Assembly: GCA_042408875.1 (NCBI GenBank)
Contig: JBHOQS010000019.1
Span: forward strand, 151,200-215,199
Source: JBHOQS01 sp042408875
GTDB lineage: Bacteria > Chloroflexota > UBA11872 > JBHOQS01
Direction of reading: 5' to 3'
Length of the DNA: 64,000 nucleotides
Shown: positions 1-7,763 of the stretch, one piece after another
Layout of the letters: each line of letters opens with the position of its first letter
Numbering within the stretch: the stretch's first letter is position 1
Translations under genes and position numbers: made by a program
The notes under the pieces: model-generated
What the model was told of the DNA's origin: nothing
Databases searched by the model: none
The model's input: the letters and a program-made list of their open reading frames with translations, nothing else

Positions 1-507
1 GCCGTCAACCCGGATTTCATCATCTGTGACGAGCCGGTCTCTGCGCTGGACGTGTCGATCCAGGCGCAGATCATCAACCTGCTGGAGAAGCTCCAGGACG
101 AGTTCGGGCTGACCTATCTGTTCATCGCCCATGACCTGGCGGTCGTGCGCCATATCAGCGATCGCGTGGCCGTCATGTACCTAGGGAAGATCGTTGAGCT
201 GGCCGACCGGCAGCAGCTCTACGAAAACCCCTTGCATCCCTACACGCGGGCGTTGCTCTCGGCGGTGCCGATCCCCGATCCGAAAGTTGAGCGCCGGCGC
301 CAGCGGATCATTCTGAGCGGTGATGTGCCCAGTCCAGTGAATCCTCCGCCGGGCTGCCGCTTCCATACCCGCTGTCCGCTGGCCACGGAGATCTGCAAGC
401 AGGTCGAGCCGGCCTGGCGCACCCTGGGCGCGCCCGACCACTGGGTGGCCTGCCACCACGCGGAGAAGACCCTCGAGATGAACGCTGCCGGGGCACGGCC
501 GCTCTGA
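1..507 (+). CDS. Oligopeptide/dipeptide ABC transporter ATP-binding protein, 3' part only
   Basis: The open frame runs in from the window edge, so the N-terminus with Walker A and the signature motif is missing. The 168 visible residues begin just before Walker B (FIICDEP, residues 6-12) and the D-loop SALD. The H-loop histidine follows at about residue 44 (FIAHDL). From about residue 95 comes the C-terminal oligopeptide-transporter extension, with the family pattern GDVPSPVNPPPGC and the cysteine cluster CRFHTRCP. This marks the OppD/OppF/DppD/DppF group, which powers peptide import at the inner face of the membrane. OppD-type and OppF-type members cannot be told apart from this fragment. 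The stop is followed within 40 bases by a T-rich tract. Confidence 0.93.
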   Translation, partial: AVNPDFIICDEPVSALDVSIQAQIINLLEKLQDEFGLTYLFIAHDLAVVRHISDRVAVMYLGKIVELADRQQLYENPLHPYTRALLSAVPIPDPKVERRRQRIILSGDVPSPVNPPPGCRFHTRCPLATEICKQVEPAWRTLGAPDHWVACHHAEKTLEMNAAGARPL

Positions 508-537
508 ACGCCCAGGTGCCCCGCGCAGTCTCTTCGC

Positions 538-572
538 CTTTTATATTTATATTTTTTATATTTTTTAAAACG
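538..572 (+). other. T/A-only low-complexity tract after the ABC ATPase stop
   Basis: About 35 bases are almost purely T and A in a GC-rich context, with repeats of TATATTT. No GC-rich hairpin precedes the T-run closely, so a standard intrinsic terminator is not clear. Similar T-rich tracts follow recR and the Nudix gene. Confidence 0.7.
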
Positions 573-585
573 GGTGCGCGGGTAC

Positions 586-614
586 TTGACACGACGTCTG
601 GACTGCGCGAAGAT
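586..614 (+). promoter_or_regulatory. Possible promoter for the 620-924 RNA segment
   Basis: A perfect -35 TTGACA lies at 586-591. After a 17-base spacer, a weak -10 GAAGAT lies at 609-614. It would start a transcript near 621, just ahead of an AGGAGGT ribosome-binding sequence at 624-630. The -10 is poor, so the call rests mainly on the -35. Confidence 0.35.
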
Positions 615-636
615 AGGCTCGCCAGGAGGTAAGCGC

Positions 637-723
637 ATGCGAGCCCCCACTGGTCATCCATCCTGGAGTAGACCGATGAAAGCTCCGCTTGCGCTCTACG
701 GAGTCCGTCAGGTTGACAGATAA
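637..723 (+). CDS. Possible 28-residue leader peptide or small protein
   Basis: An ATG at 637 follows a perfect AGGAGGT (624-630) at a 6-base spacing and opens a 28-codon frame ending in TAA at 721-723. The Shine-Dalgarno sequence lies in the loop of a 7-bp hairpin (616-622 with 639-645) that also touches the start codon, so its exposure could be structure-dependent. The peptide is basic and contains SWSRPMKAPLALYG. It has no run of one amino acid as in classical attenuation leaders, and I recognise no family. No gene follows on the same strand before the 892-924 hairpin, so it would be a free-standing small gene or the coding part of a structured RNA. A chance frame is a real alternative. 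Confidence 0.33.
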   Translation: MRAPTGHPSWSRPMKAPLALYGVRQVDR

Positions 724-724
724 G

Positions 725-930
725 GCCCTGCGGTGTGCGCGCACGCGCACTGCAGGGCGAACGACCCCCGGCGTTCGGCCCGTGCTCGCCGATCGTGGCA
801 TGCGCGGCAGGACTCCAGCGTCTGGGGCCGCCGCGAGGTGGTAGCCGAGCACCGACTAGGGGCCGTCGTCGGGCAAACCGACAACTAAACAGAAACGCTC
901 CAGACCAAAAGTCTGGAGCGTTTCGCGTTC
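725..930 (+). ncRNA. Candidate structured RNA segment (chain of hairpins)
   Basis: This stretch has no gene but folds readily. There is a long stem at 725-757 (CCCTGC pairing GCAGGG, with GC-rich inner pairs), then CGAACG/CGTTCG around 758-780, GGTG/CACC near 838-853, and GTCGG-GCAAA-CCGAC near 869-883. It ends in the perfect 14-bp stem at 892-924. It does not match the conserved cores I know for RNase P, tmRNA, SRP RNA or the T-box. GC-rich DNA makes hairpins easily, so only the terminal stem is strong. The strand is assumed from the upstream -35 and the Shine-Dalgarno sequence. Confidence 0.3.
892..924. terminator. Perfect 14-bp inverted repeat, likely bidirectional terminator
   Basis: GAAACGCTCCAGAC (892-905) pairs perfectly with GTCTGGAGCGTTTC (911-924) around a CAAAA loop. 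It lies between plus-strand material and the minus-strand darA gene, where it could stop both. The bases after it on either strand are only moderately T-rich. Confidence 0.7.
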
Positions 931-945
931 TCAACCGTGTTCTCT

Positions 946-1010
946 TGCATTAAGTGCATTAAGAATTCGAAAATAAGTGCACTAAGATCGAAATAAGAAT
1001 TCAAAAAAAT
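946..1010. repeat. Degenerate AT-rich tandem repeat beyond the darA stop
   Basis: TGCATTAAG occurs at 946-954. A 23-base unit follows at 955-977 (TGCATTAAG then AATTCGAAAATAAG), then a 20-base variant at 978-997 (TGCACTAAG then ATCGAAATAAG), then AATTC and an A-run. On the darA strand this is a T-rich trailer beginning about 30 bases after the stop. Confidence 0.75.
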
Positions 1011-1043
1011 CTGCAAACGCAAGCGCCTTCGCGCCGTGTGGCA

Positions 1044-1373
1044 TCACAGGCGGACGAAGCGCTCGACGTCGAGGACGAACACGGTTGCCCCGCCGACCTG
1101 CACCTCGACGGGGTAGGGCATGTAGAACTCACCCGGCTCCATGATCGGCGGCAACGGGTTAATGTACTGGGTGCGGGTAGTGCAGTTCTGGCTGATGGTC
1201 AGCAGGAAGTCACCAGTCCGCCAATCGTCCACGCCGCTCATCACCAGCACGTTGCCCTTGCGCAGGAACCCGCCGACGGTATTGATGCGCGTCACCGTAA
1301 ACTGCTTTGCCACCAGCGCCTCGATCAACGCGCTGGCATCCTCGTCCTGCACGATAGCTAGGATGAGCTTCAT
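1044..1373 (-). CDS. darA: PII-like cyclic-di-AMP receptor (DarA/PstA, DUF970 family)
   Basis: The 109-residue length and the sequence match the DarA family closely: MKLILAIVQDEDA at the N-terminus, the T-loop/B-loop segment GGFLRKGN, and the C-terminal strand PVEVQVGGATVFVL. In Firmicutes these trimeric PII-like proteins bind cyclic-di-AMP, and no catalytic function is known. The start at 1373 is preceded by an AGGTG sequence. It lies 265 bases downstream of the R3H/AAA ATPase gene on the same strand, separated by AT-rich sequence that could hold its own promoter. The ligand is inferred from the family; no cyclic-di-AMP synthase gene is visible in this window. Confidence 0.93.
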   Translation of the reverse strand: MKLILAIVQDEDASALIEALVAKQFTVTRINTVGGFLRKGNVLVMSGVDDWRTGDFLLTISQNCTTRTQYINPLPPIMEPGEFYMPYPVEVQVGGATVFVLDVERFVRL

Positions 1374-1638
1374 GCGGCACCTACTGTCTTGCCTTACATC
1401 CCGTCGCTTATATCGAATCGCACTTACATCGCCATGCTTCTATTTCATTTTTTCTATTATCGCTCATCGGGCATGTCCGCACGAATACAGTCCAGCGCGG
1501 TAGCCGCGTTCTGGAAGGCGTCTGCCCCCCATCTACACGGCATAGTATGGTTCGCCCCCACCTCATCACGGAGTATGCAGCACGTAGTACAGCACTTATA
1601 TTGCATGATATTGTGTATTTTCTTTTACATATATTTCA
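1374..1638. other. AT-rich spacer between the R3H ATPase gene and darA
   Basis: There is no gene here. On the minus strand, 1420-1450 is purine-rich (runs like AGAAAAAATGAAATAGAAG) and 1595-1655 is A/T-rich. A TATAAG hexamer near 1410 on the minus strand could serve as a darA -10 element. Confidence 0.55.
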
Positions 1639-3378
1639 TTACGTACTTTCATACAGTCCTTCTCGCCCCGGCTTAAAGATACGCACCCGACGGAATGGCT
1701 CGCGCCCGGTGCTGCGTGAGACGAGATTATACCGCTCGGCCAGGGCATGCTGCATCCGCCGCACTGCTGCGCTGGCGGGGGCGAGCTCGACCGGCTGTGA
1801 GGTCTCCAGGACGCGATTGATCGCGTCCTCCGTCTCCTGGAGCGCCAGTACCTCGGGATCAGCGCTTTCCAGGTTATACAGTGTGGCAAGAGCCGTCAGC
1901 ATCTGTTGGATCGTATTCGACTTCAGGACGTAGACAGGCACGCCGCGCTCTTCAGCCGCGCGGATCGGCTCCGGCTTCTTCCGGTAGTAGTTCTTCAGCG
2001 TGATCACCACATCTGCGTCATTGATGTCCCGTACCAGCGCGGCCGGCACGCGTAGCTCGCGGATGGCCTGCTCGAGGCGATCCCGGTTCACCCCGTAAGG
2101 ATACAGGCGCAATGCCCGCAGGGACGGCCGCTCGAGCGTCTGGGTCGGTGCGGGCGTTGGAGCGCCCTCGATGGCGCGGGCCGGGAGCCCTTCAGATAAC
2201 TCTTGCGCGGCGACCCGCTCACGCGGGCGGAGGCGCTCACGCGGCCACTCTCGCTCGAAGCCGTCCCGCCCGCGCGAGATCGTGCGCGCTGCGCTGCGAC
2301 CACGCCAGAGGTCGTCGAAGCCGGACGGGGGGCGCTGCGCCTGGGGCTCCACCAGGATCTCCCGGCGCTCGACCTCCCCGCGCTCGTTGCGCAAGCGCAG
2401 CTCAGCCACTACCGGCTGGCCGCGCAAGAAGGCATCGACCGTATCAGCCACGCTGCGGTGCACCACGACACGCTGCCAGTCCTGGATCTCCACAAGGATC
2501 TGGAAGGTGGGCGGCGCCTTGCGTTCGAGGACCGTCTTCTGCGTACCGCGGCGGCGCGCTTCTTCATCGCTGAGCGTCACTGCCTGGATGCCGCCGATCA
2601 GGTCACTCAGCGTCGGGTTGGCCATCAGGTTCTCGAGCGTGGTACCGTGCGCCGTACCGACGAGCTGGACACCACGTTCAGCAATCGTGCGCGCCGCGGC
2701 CGCCTCCAGCTCGTTGCCGATCTCATCGATGATGATCACCTCCGGCATGTGGTTCTCCACTGCCTCGATCATCACCGCGTGTTGCTGCGCCGGGGTCGGC
2801 ACCTGCATGCGGCGCGCGCGCCCGATGCCGGGGTGCGGGATGTCCCCGTCGCCGCCGATCTCGTTCGACGTGTCCACGATCACCACCCGCTTGCGGAAGT
2901 CATCGGCCAGCACGCGGGCGACCTCACGCAGCATGGTCGTCTTGCCCACGCCTGGCCGTCCCAGGATCAAAATGCTCTGGCCCAACTCGACGATGTCTCG
3001 AATGATCTGGATCGTGCCGAACACGGCCCGGCCGACCCGGCACGTCAGACCGACGACCTTGCCCGTCCGATTGCGGATGGCAGAGATGCGGTGCAAGGTG
3101 CGAGGGATACCGGCGCGGTTATCCTGCCCGAACACACCGATGCGCGCCACGACGTATTGGAGGTCCTCCTCAGACACCTCGCGCGAACTGAGGGTCAGCT
3201 CGCGGCCGGGGAAGCGCGCTTCCGGCAGACGCCCGAGGTCAAGGACGATTTCCAGCAGGTCGTTCAGATCTTCGGCTTGCTCTAGCGGCTCGACGATGTG
3301 CGGCGGGAGTGCATTCAACAGAAGCCGCAGCTCGTCGGCGGCCTGCAACTCTAGACGCTCCTGTGACAGGCTCGTCAT
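1639..3378 (-). CDS. AAA ATPase with C-terminal R3H domain (Ycf45/SpoIIIAA-like)
   Basis: The protein has 579 residues from the ATG at 3378, which overlaps the TGA of the upstream acetyltransferase gene (ATGA overlap). An in-frame ATG at 3426 is possible but lies inside that gene. The N-terminal region precedes a SpoIIIAA-type ATPase with Walker A GRPGVGKTT (about residues 140-148), the sensor segment VDTSNEIGGDGD and Walker B VIIIDEI (about 214-220). A basic, low-complexity linker follows. The C-terminus ends in an R3H nucleic-acid-binding motif (RRMQH). Plastid and cyanobacterial Ycf45 proteins have this layout. It is probably an RNA- or DNA-dependent ATPase, but its substrate is unknown. 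Confidence 0.85.
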   Translation of the reverse strand: MTSLSQERLELQAADELRLLLNALPPHIVEPLEQAEDLNDLLEIVLDLGRLPEARFPGRELTLSSREVSEEDLQYVVARIGVFGQDNRAGIPRTLHRISAIRNRTGKVVGLTCRVGRAVFGTIQIIRDIVELGQSILILGRPGVGKTTMLREVARVLADDFRKRVVIVDTSNEIGGDGDIPHPGIGRARRMQVPTPAQQHAVMIEAVENHMPEVIIIDEIGNELEAAAARTIAERGVQLVGTAHGTTLENLMANPTLSDLIGGIQAVTLSDEEARRRGTQKTVLERKAPPTFQILVEIQDWQRVVVHRSVADTVDAFLRGQPVVAELRLRNERGEVERREILVEPQAQRPPSGFDDLWRGRSAARTISRGRDGFEREWPRERLRPRERVAAQELSEGLPARAIEGAPTPAPTQTLERPSLRALRLYPYGVNRDRLEQAIRELRVPAALVRDINDADVVITLKNYYRKKPEPIRAAEERGVPVYVLKSNTIQQMLTALATLYNLESADPEVLALQETEDAINRVLETSQPVELAPASAAVRRMQHALAERYNLVSRSTGREPFRRVRIFKPGREGLYEST

Positions 3379-4454
3379 CCAGATACAACCCATCCATGGC
3401 CGGGAATGGGGGCCCGGCCGCCCCACTCTCCCTCATCTGCCAACACGGTACGCGGCATAGCCGGCACGCGCCTCGGCTCCACGGCAGGAATGCCGAGCTG
3501 GCGTACCAGCAGCAGGTGCGTATCCACCCGTTCGAACTGGGCGCTCGGCAAGGCGGCGAGGACACCGGCCTGGTGCTCGCGTACCTTGCACAGCACCCCG
3601 CGCGGTCGCTCGCCTTCGAGCAAGGTGAGGGCGTGGTGGAGCAGCGCTGGCGCCACATGCGGTGCCGCGGGATGCACCATCATGCGCAGGCGGTGCGGCC
3701 CATCACGCCCGTACAGCAGAAGCGCCCAGGCCACGATCACGCCGCCCTCGAGCACCACCAGGCGGCGTTTGCGACCGCGACGCGCCCCGTAGCCCTCCGG
3801 CTCCGCCTGCCCGCTCCAGTATCGGCTGGTCAGCCCTTCGGCAGCCTTCACCGCATCCGGGGTAGCGGCGAGATAGAGGTTATGGATACCGAGGGCGTCC
3901 TGGTTCATCTGCGGGCGCAGGCTCAGCCGTCCGGCACCGGGCACGGGCTCGACGGCAGGGCCGGGCCCCGGCGGCAGCGGTGGGCGGTAGTACGTGTGCT
4001 CGCTCACCAGCTTGCAGAACCCAAGCGAGCGGAACAAGGCGTAGGGCTCCGGGTGGTCGCGCACAGCGCAGAACACCCGCAGGACACCGCGCTGGCCAGC
4101 GCCGGCGCACACAGCCTCGATCAAGCGCGAGAACGCTATCCGGCGCCATGAGCGGGGATCTGCCAGGTTGTCGTCCGCCTCTCCAGGGCGGCTGCGGACC
4201 ACCAGGCGGACGATGTCCCACTGCTCAGGGAGCCGCCGAGGACGCGTCTGAACAAAGCCCAGGACATGGCCGCGCTCCTCGTAAATCCAGGTGCGGTAGT
4301 CGGGGCCGAGCAGGGGGACGACCGAGGCGGCGGCCGCCACAACGCTGGACCACGGGCGGTCCCACACCACAATGGAGGGCGAACCGTCGCGCTCCGACCA
4401 GCGTGACAGGGCGCGCACTTTCAGCACGTCCTGCCACTTGATGGATCGAATCAT
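3375..4454 (-). CDS. Tandem GNAT-fold N-acetyltransferase
   Basis: The ATG at 4454 has a good AAGGAG ribosome-binding sequence 4 bases upstream and gives 359 residues. The frame extends to 4751, but that extra part is arginine-rich and overlaps the ybaB promoter region. The N-terminal half resembles a GNAT domain ending in the typical ALFRSLGF segment. The second half (about residues 205-330) has a weaker GNAT pattern (LVVLEGGVIVAWALLLYG), suggesting two lobes of which one may be inactive. The acceptor substrate cannot be predicted. It is translationally coupled to the R3H/AAA ATPase gene by a 4-base stop/start overlap, which suggests joint expression. Confidence 0.72.
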   Translation of the reverse strand: MIRSIKWQDVLKVRALSRWSERDGSPSIVVWDRPWSSVVAAAASVVPLLGPDYRTWIYEERGHVLGFVQTRPRRLPEQWDIVRLVVRSRPGEADDNLADPRSWRRIAFSRLIEAVCAGAGQRGVLRVFCAVRDHPEPYALFRSLGFCKLVSEHTYYRPPLPPGPGPAVEPVPGAGRLSLRPQMNQDALGIHNLYLAATPDAVKAAEGLTSRYWSGQAEPEGYGARRGRKRRLVVLEGGVIVAWALLLYGRDGPHRLRMMVHPAAPHVAPALLHHALTLLEGERPRGVLCKVREHQAGVLAALPSAQFERVDTHLLLVRQLGIPAVEPRRVPAMPRTVLADEGEWGGRAPIPGHGWVVSG

Positions 4455-4873
4455 GCGCTCCTTATCCTTACGGCAGCCGCCCGTAGCGGCAACCGCGCGC
4501 CCGGGGCACAGCGCCAGCCTCGGTAAGTCAACCCTCCGTTTTCGCGCACGCGTTCCAGCACTACGCCACCCGGCCCGCTGCCGGCGCACCTTCGCCGGGC
4601 CTGGACGGACCGGGCGCAACCGCCTCTCGCGCAGACAAGCCGCTCTCCCATCGAAATCGGCGATCGCGACCGCTACGCGTATTGTACCCGGCAGGGAGAA
4701 CACGGGCAAGGAAGCCACTCCAACGGGCATGGCCACGGTCTGGCCGGTCACGGCGCCGCCACGGTGAGGCGGTATAATAACAGGCAGTGCATAGGATCCG
4801 GCGCCGGCCGCGGCCGGCGCGGTGTGCGGGACGGCAAGACCCGCAGGAGCAGGAGTGAAGGAGCAACACCCCG
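4455..4873. other. Divergent promoter region between the acetyltransferase gene and ybaB
   Basis: This is 419 bases of GC-rich sequence with no convincing gene. A TATAAT at 4773-4778 lies about 95 bases before the ybaB start on the plus strand. No good -35 stands at the usual distance. The 5' leader of ybaB between them is GC-rich. Confidence 0.5.
4773..4778 (+). promoter_or_regulatory. -10 element TATAAT upstream of ybaB-recR
   Basis: A perfect TATAAT stands in GC-rich sequence between divergent genes. The -35 region is not recognisable. It probably drives ybaB and recR together. Confidence 0.5.
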
Positions 4874-5173
4874 ATGATGAACGCCAGGCTCATCCAGCAG
4901 ATGCAGGCGCGCATGATGAAGATGCAAGAGGAGCTGGCCAACCAGCGCGTCGAGGCCAGCGCTGGCGGTGGCGCCGTCACCGTCGTCGCTACTGGGCAGC
5001 AGAAGATCGAGTCCATCAAGATCGCTCCTGAGGCGATCGATCCCGACGACCCGACGATGCTCGAGGACCTGGTGCTCGCCGCGGTGAACGAAGCCCTGGA
5101 GAAGTCGCGCGAGCTCGTGGCCCAGCAGCTCAGCGCTCTCACCGGCGGGATGAAGATCCCGGGGCTGATGTAG
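4874..5173 (+). CDS. YbaB/EbfC-family nucleoid-associated protein
   Basis: The 99 residues match the family in length and order. There is an N-terminal helix (MNARLIQQMQARMMKMQEEL), the glycine-rich turn ASAGGGAVTVVATG, then IESIKIAPEAIDPDDPTMLEDLVLAAVNEAL and a C-terminal helix ending near TGGMKIPGL. These small dimers bind DNA and coat the nucleoid. The gene sits directly upstream of recR, the usual bacterial ybaB-recR arrangement, with a 34-base gap. There are two adjacent ATG codons (4874, 4877). A purine-rich GGAGTGAAGGAG sequence precedes them. Confidence 0.93.
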   Translation: MMNARLIQQMQARMMKMQEELANQRVEASAGGGAVTVVATGQQKIESIKIAPEAIDPDDPTMLEDLVLAAVNEALEKSRELVAQQLSALTGGMKIPGLM

Positions 5174-5207
5174 GGCCGTCTGGAGCGGGGAGAAAGGGAG
5201 GCGGGGC

Positions 5208-5807
5208 GTGACCCAGCATCTCGCTGAGCCAGTCGCCCGGCTCATCGATGAGTTCAACCGCTTGCCGGGAATCGGGCCGAAGAGCGCCCAGCGGCTGACG
5301 TTCTACCTGCTGCGGATGCCGAAAGAACAAGCGCTGAGCCTGGCCGAAGCTATCCAGGAAGTCAAGGAACGCATCGTCACGTGCTCGGTGTGCTTCAACC
5401 TCTCCGAACAGGACCCGTGCGCGATTTGCCAGGATCCCCAGCGAGACCGCGAGCGCATCTGTGTCGTGGAGGAGCCGCTGGACATCCTGGCCCTTGAGCG
5501 GGCCGGGTACAAGGGCCTTTACCATGTACTGCACGGCGTGCTGAACCCGGTCGAAGGGATCGGCCCCGATGACCTGCGGATCACCGAGCTGCTGAAACGC
5601 CTGCGCGACGATCCCCCGGCGGAGGTGATCCTGGCGACGAACGCGAGCATGGAAGGCGAAGCCACCGCCATGTACCTCTCCGCGGAGATCAAGCGCATGG
5701 GTATCTACGTGACCCGCATTGCCAGAGGGCTGCCGATCGGGGGCGATCTCGAGTACGCTGACGAGATGACGCTCGCGCAGGCCATGGATGGCCGGCGCGC
5801 GGTATAG
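5208..5807 (+). CDS. recR: Recombination mediator RecR
   Basis: The protein has 199 residues from a GTG start behind an AGGGAGG ribosome-binding sequence. The helix-hairpin-helix region (LPGIGPKSAQRL, residues 19-30) is followed by the C4 zinc finger with cysteines 59, 62, 71 and 74. Next comes the Toprim domain (ICVVEEPLDILALE and later ATNASMEGEATAMYL), and the C-terminus has the RGLPIGGDLEYAD segment. RecR works with RecO, and in some species RecF, to load RecA onto SSB-coated gaps. Length and all motifs are intact. It is cotranscribed with ybaB and followed by a T-rich tract at 5849-5903. Confidence 0.97.
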   Translation: MTQHLAEPVARLIDEFNRLPGIGPKSAQRLTFYLLRMPKEQALSLAEAIQEVKERIVTCSVCFNLSEQDPCAICQDPQRDRERICVVEEPLDILALERAGYKGLYHVLHGVLNPVEGIGPDDLRITELLKRLRDDPPAEVILATNASMEGEATAMYLSAEIKRMGIYVTRIARGLPIGGDLEYADEMTLAQAMDGRRAV

Positions 5808-5848
5808 AACATGATCCGCCCGGCGCACCTGGTACACCGGAGGCGCTC

Positions 5849-5903
5849 TATACTTTATAATTTTTATACTTTTATATTTTAACTTTTTATACTTTGTTTT
5901 CAC
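5849..5903 (+). other. T/A-rich trailer tract after recR
   Basis: This 55-base stretch is almost only T and A, with repeated TTATACTTT-like units, about 40 bases after the recR stop. It resembles the tract after the ABC ATPase gene. It could help end transcription of ybaB-recR, but no stable hairpin precedes it. Confidence 0.65.
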
Positions 5904-5936
5904 CTTTTACCACGTGTGCGTGACTGCTGGCCAGCG

Positions 5937-6173
5937 ATGGTCCTCGAACTCCGTCTCGACGATGTCGTGCAGTTACGCAAGCCGCACCCATGCGGCGGCT
6001 CTGAATGGCGGATCGTGCGCCTCGGCGCGGATATCGGGCTCCGCTGCCTCACCTGCGGCCGCCGGGTCCTCCTGCCCCGTCGCGAGGTAGAGCGGCGGAT
6101 CAAACGGTTCATCGCCCGCGGTGAGCCGACCGTGCTTCCGTACCTGCCGCCCGGGCTCACCGCAGAGCGTTAG
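5937..6173 (+). CDS. DUF951-family small protein
   Basis: The ATG at 5937 gives 78 residues that begin MVLELRLDDVVQLRKPHPCG and include the family pattern of KPHPCG, a tryptophan, GADIGLRCLTCGRRV and a basic tail. DUF951 proteins are short, widespread in Firmicutes and Chloroflexota, and of unknown biochemical function. They often lie near DNA-maintenance or ribosome-related genes. The paired cysteines (CG, CLTCG) might bind metal. The ribosome-binding sequence is weak; an alternative GTG lies at 5916. It is on the same strand as ybaB-recR, with the AT-rich tract between. Confidence 0.82.
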   Translation: MVLELRLDDVVQLRKPHPCGGSEWRIVRLGADIGLRCLTCGRRVLLPRREVERRIKRFIARGEPTVLPYLPPGLTAER

Positions 6174-6237
6174 CGTTTCCCCCGTGATCGGGAGAGCCAC
6201 GGTACCATTTCTACGTCACGCGCGTGTGCTCGCGGGG

Positions 6238-6243
6238 TAGAAT
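6238..6243 (+). promoter_or_regulatory. Possible -10 element TAGAAT before the MFS gene
   Basis: TAGAAT stands only 16 bases upstream of the ATG at 6260. If it is real, the MFS mRNA has a very short leader or uses a later start. Confidence 0.3.
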
Positions 6244-6259
6244 AGGTGCAGTCGGTCAT

Positions 6260-7729
6260 ATGCAACGGGCTCCGGCTACCATTCCAGAAGCCTGGATAGC
6301 GGATAGTATCGCAGTGAGTGACCATTTTATTCCTGCGTCGGGCAAGTCGGTCGAGCGGGGTACGTACGCAGCGCTCCTGCGCAACCGCTACTTCCTGCTG
6401 ATCTGGCTTGCGCAGGCGCTCTCACAGACGGCGCAGAATATCATCAACTTCGCCGTCATCGTCGAGGTCGAGAATATCAGCCACTCCTCGACGGGCGTCG
6501 GCCTGGTCATCGTGGCCTTCAGCCTGCCCGCCGTCATCTTCGGCGCTATAGCCGGGAGCTTCTGTGACCGTTTGAACAAGCGCCAGATCCTGGTGACGAC
6601 GAATGTCCTGCGGGCCATTGCCACCGTAGGCTACCTGCTCTTCGGCAAGTCCCTGCTAGCCATTTACCTGATTAGCTTTATCTCTTCGTCGATCTCGCAA
6701 TTCTTCGCTCCGGCAGAGGCAGCCACACTGCCCACCCTGGTGAAACGCAAGCACCTGCTCGGGGCAATGTCATTGTTCAATCTTACATTCACACTCTCGC
6801 AGGTAGCCGGATTCGTTATCTTCGGGCCGACGGTCTATAAGCTCCTGGGCGTCAATGCGCTGTATATCGCCATCATTGTCGCTTACAGCATCGCTGCTGT
6901 GCTCGTCTGGTTCCTCCCGCCGGGCCAGGCCTCCACGATCACCCTGCGCCAGGCCGCGGCGCTGCTCATTGACTTCCGCGGGGTGCAGGCCGATGTACGA
7001 GAGGTGATGGCCTACCTGCGGAGCAATCCGTCGATCCGGCTGGCTATCGTCCAACTGACCGTGGCCCTCTCGTTCCTGATGACGCTGGCGGCGCTGGGGC
7101 CCGGCTTCGCCAGCCGGGTGCTCCACCTGGCCGCCGAGGACAGCGGCTACATTCTGGCGCCTACCGGCCTGGGTCTGGTCCTGGGCACTGTGCTACTGGG
7201 CCAGTTCGGCCAGCGTATTGATCGCCACATGCTCACGAACGCGGGCATGGTGCTGATGGGCATCACGATGGCCGTGATGGTGAACCTCCAGGCCATCATC
7301 CGGCTGATCCTGGGCTCGATGCCGGCAGCAACCGTGCACATGTCACTGCCAGGATTTCTCAGCTACCTCAGCGCCATCGGGGGCCTGGGCTTCTGCCTCG
7401 GCTGGCAATCCGCCCTGATCACGGTGCCGGCGCAGACCGCCATTCAGGAAGAGACCGAAGACCGCATCCGCGGGCGCGTATTCGCAGTCCAGTTCATGAT
7501 TGCGAACACTGTGCAGGTTGTGCCGATCCTGCTCGTCGGGAGCCTGGCCGACCTGTTTGGCATCGTCGGGGTGATGACAGCCCTGTCCCTCGCCCTCATC
7601 GGCGCCGGCTTGCTGAGCAGCGTGGTCTACTGGCGGACCCGCAGGTTGCAGGCCGCGAAACCAGTAGCTACTGATGAGGTGCCCGTGTCCAGTGAGGCCA
7701 TGCCTGCCGGCCCGCCGCCCCGATTCTGA
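6260..7729 (+). CDS. Major facilitator superfamily transporter
   Basis: The protein has about 489 residues from the ATG at 6260. It shows roughly twelve hydrophobic segments, beginning at RNRYFLLIWLAQALSQTAQNI. A conserved MFS loop motif lies between segments 2 and 3 (GSFCDRLNKRQIL), and a central cytoplasmic region follows segment 6. The pattern is that of the MFS_3 group, which includes the enterobactin exporter EntS and macrolide efflux proteins. The substrate is not predictable. The first 40 residues are soluble and poorly conserved in character, so the true start could lie later. It converges on the iron alcohol dehydrogenase gene with only 34 bases between stops. Confidence 0.88.
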   Translation: MQRAPATIPEAWIADSIAVSDHFIPASGKSVERGTYAALLRNRYFLLIWLAQALSQTAQNIINFAVIVEVENISHSSTGVGLVIVAFSLPAVIFGAIAGSFCDRLNKRQILVTTNVLRAIATVGYLLFGKSLLAIYLISFISSSISQFFAPAEAATLPTLVKRKHLLGAMSLFNLTFTLSQVAGFVIFGPTVYKLLGVNALYIAIIVAYSIAAVLVWFLPPGQASTITLRQAAALLIDFRGVQADVREVMAYLRSNPSIRLAIVQLTVALSFLMTLAALGPGFASRVLHLAAEDSGYILAPTGLGLVLGTVLLGQFGQRIDRHMLTNAGMVLMGITMAVMVNLQAIIRLILGSMPAATVHMSLPGFLSYLSAIGGLGFCLGWQSALITVPAQTAIQEETEDRIRGRVFAVQFMIANTVQVVPILLVGSLADLFGIVGVMTALSLALIGAGLLSSVVYWRTRRLQAAKPVATDEVPVSSEAMPAGPPPRF

Positions 7730-7763
7730 CGCTGCGCACCGCTTCGGCCACGCGCACAGGGTC

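Noticed and set aside
826..860. GAGGTGGTAGCCG resembling the T-box AGGGTGGTACCGCG core
   Set aside because: The TGGNACCGCG core is not exact, there is no Stem I with an AGUA bulge upstream, and no aminoacyl-tRNA synthetase or amino acid gene follows on the plus strand.
2171..3460. Long plus-strand frames over the R3H/AAA ATPase gene (2171-3460, 2203-3285)
   Set aside because: Both are antisense shadows, rich in arginine or histidine, with no recognisable motif. The opposite strand carries complete Walker motifs.
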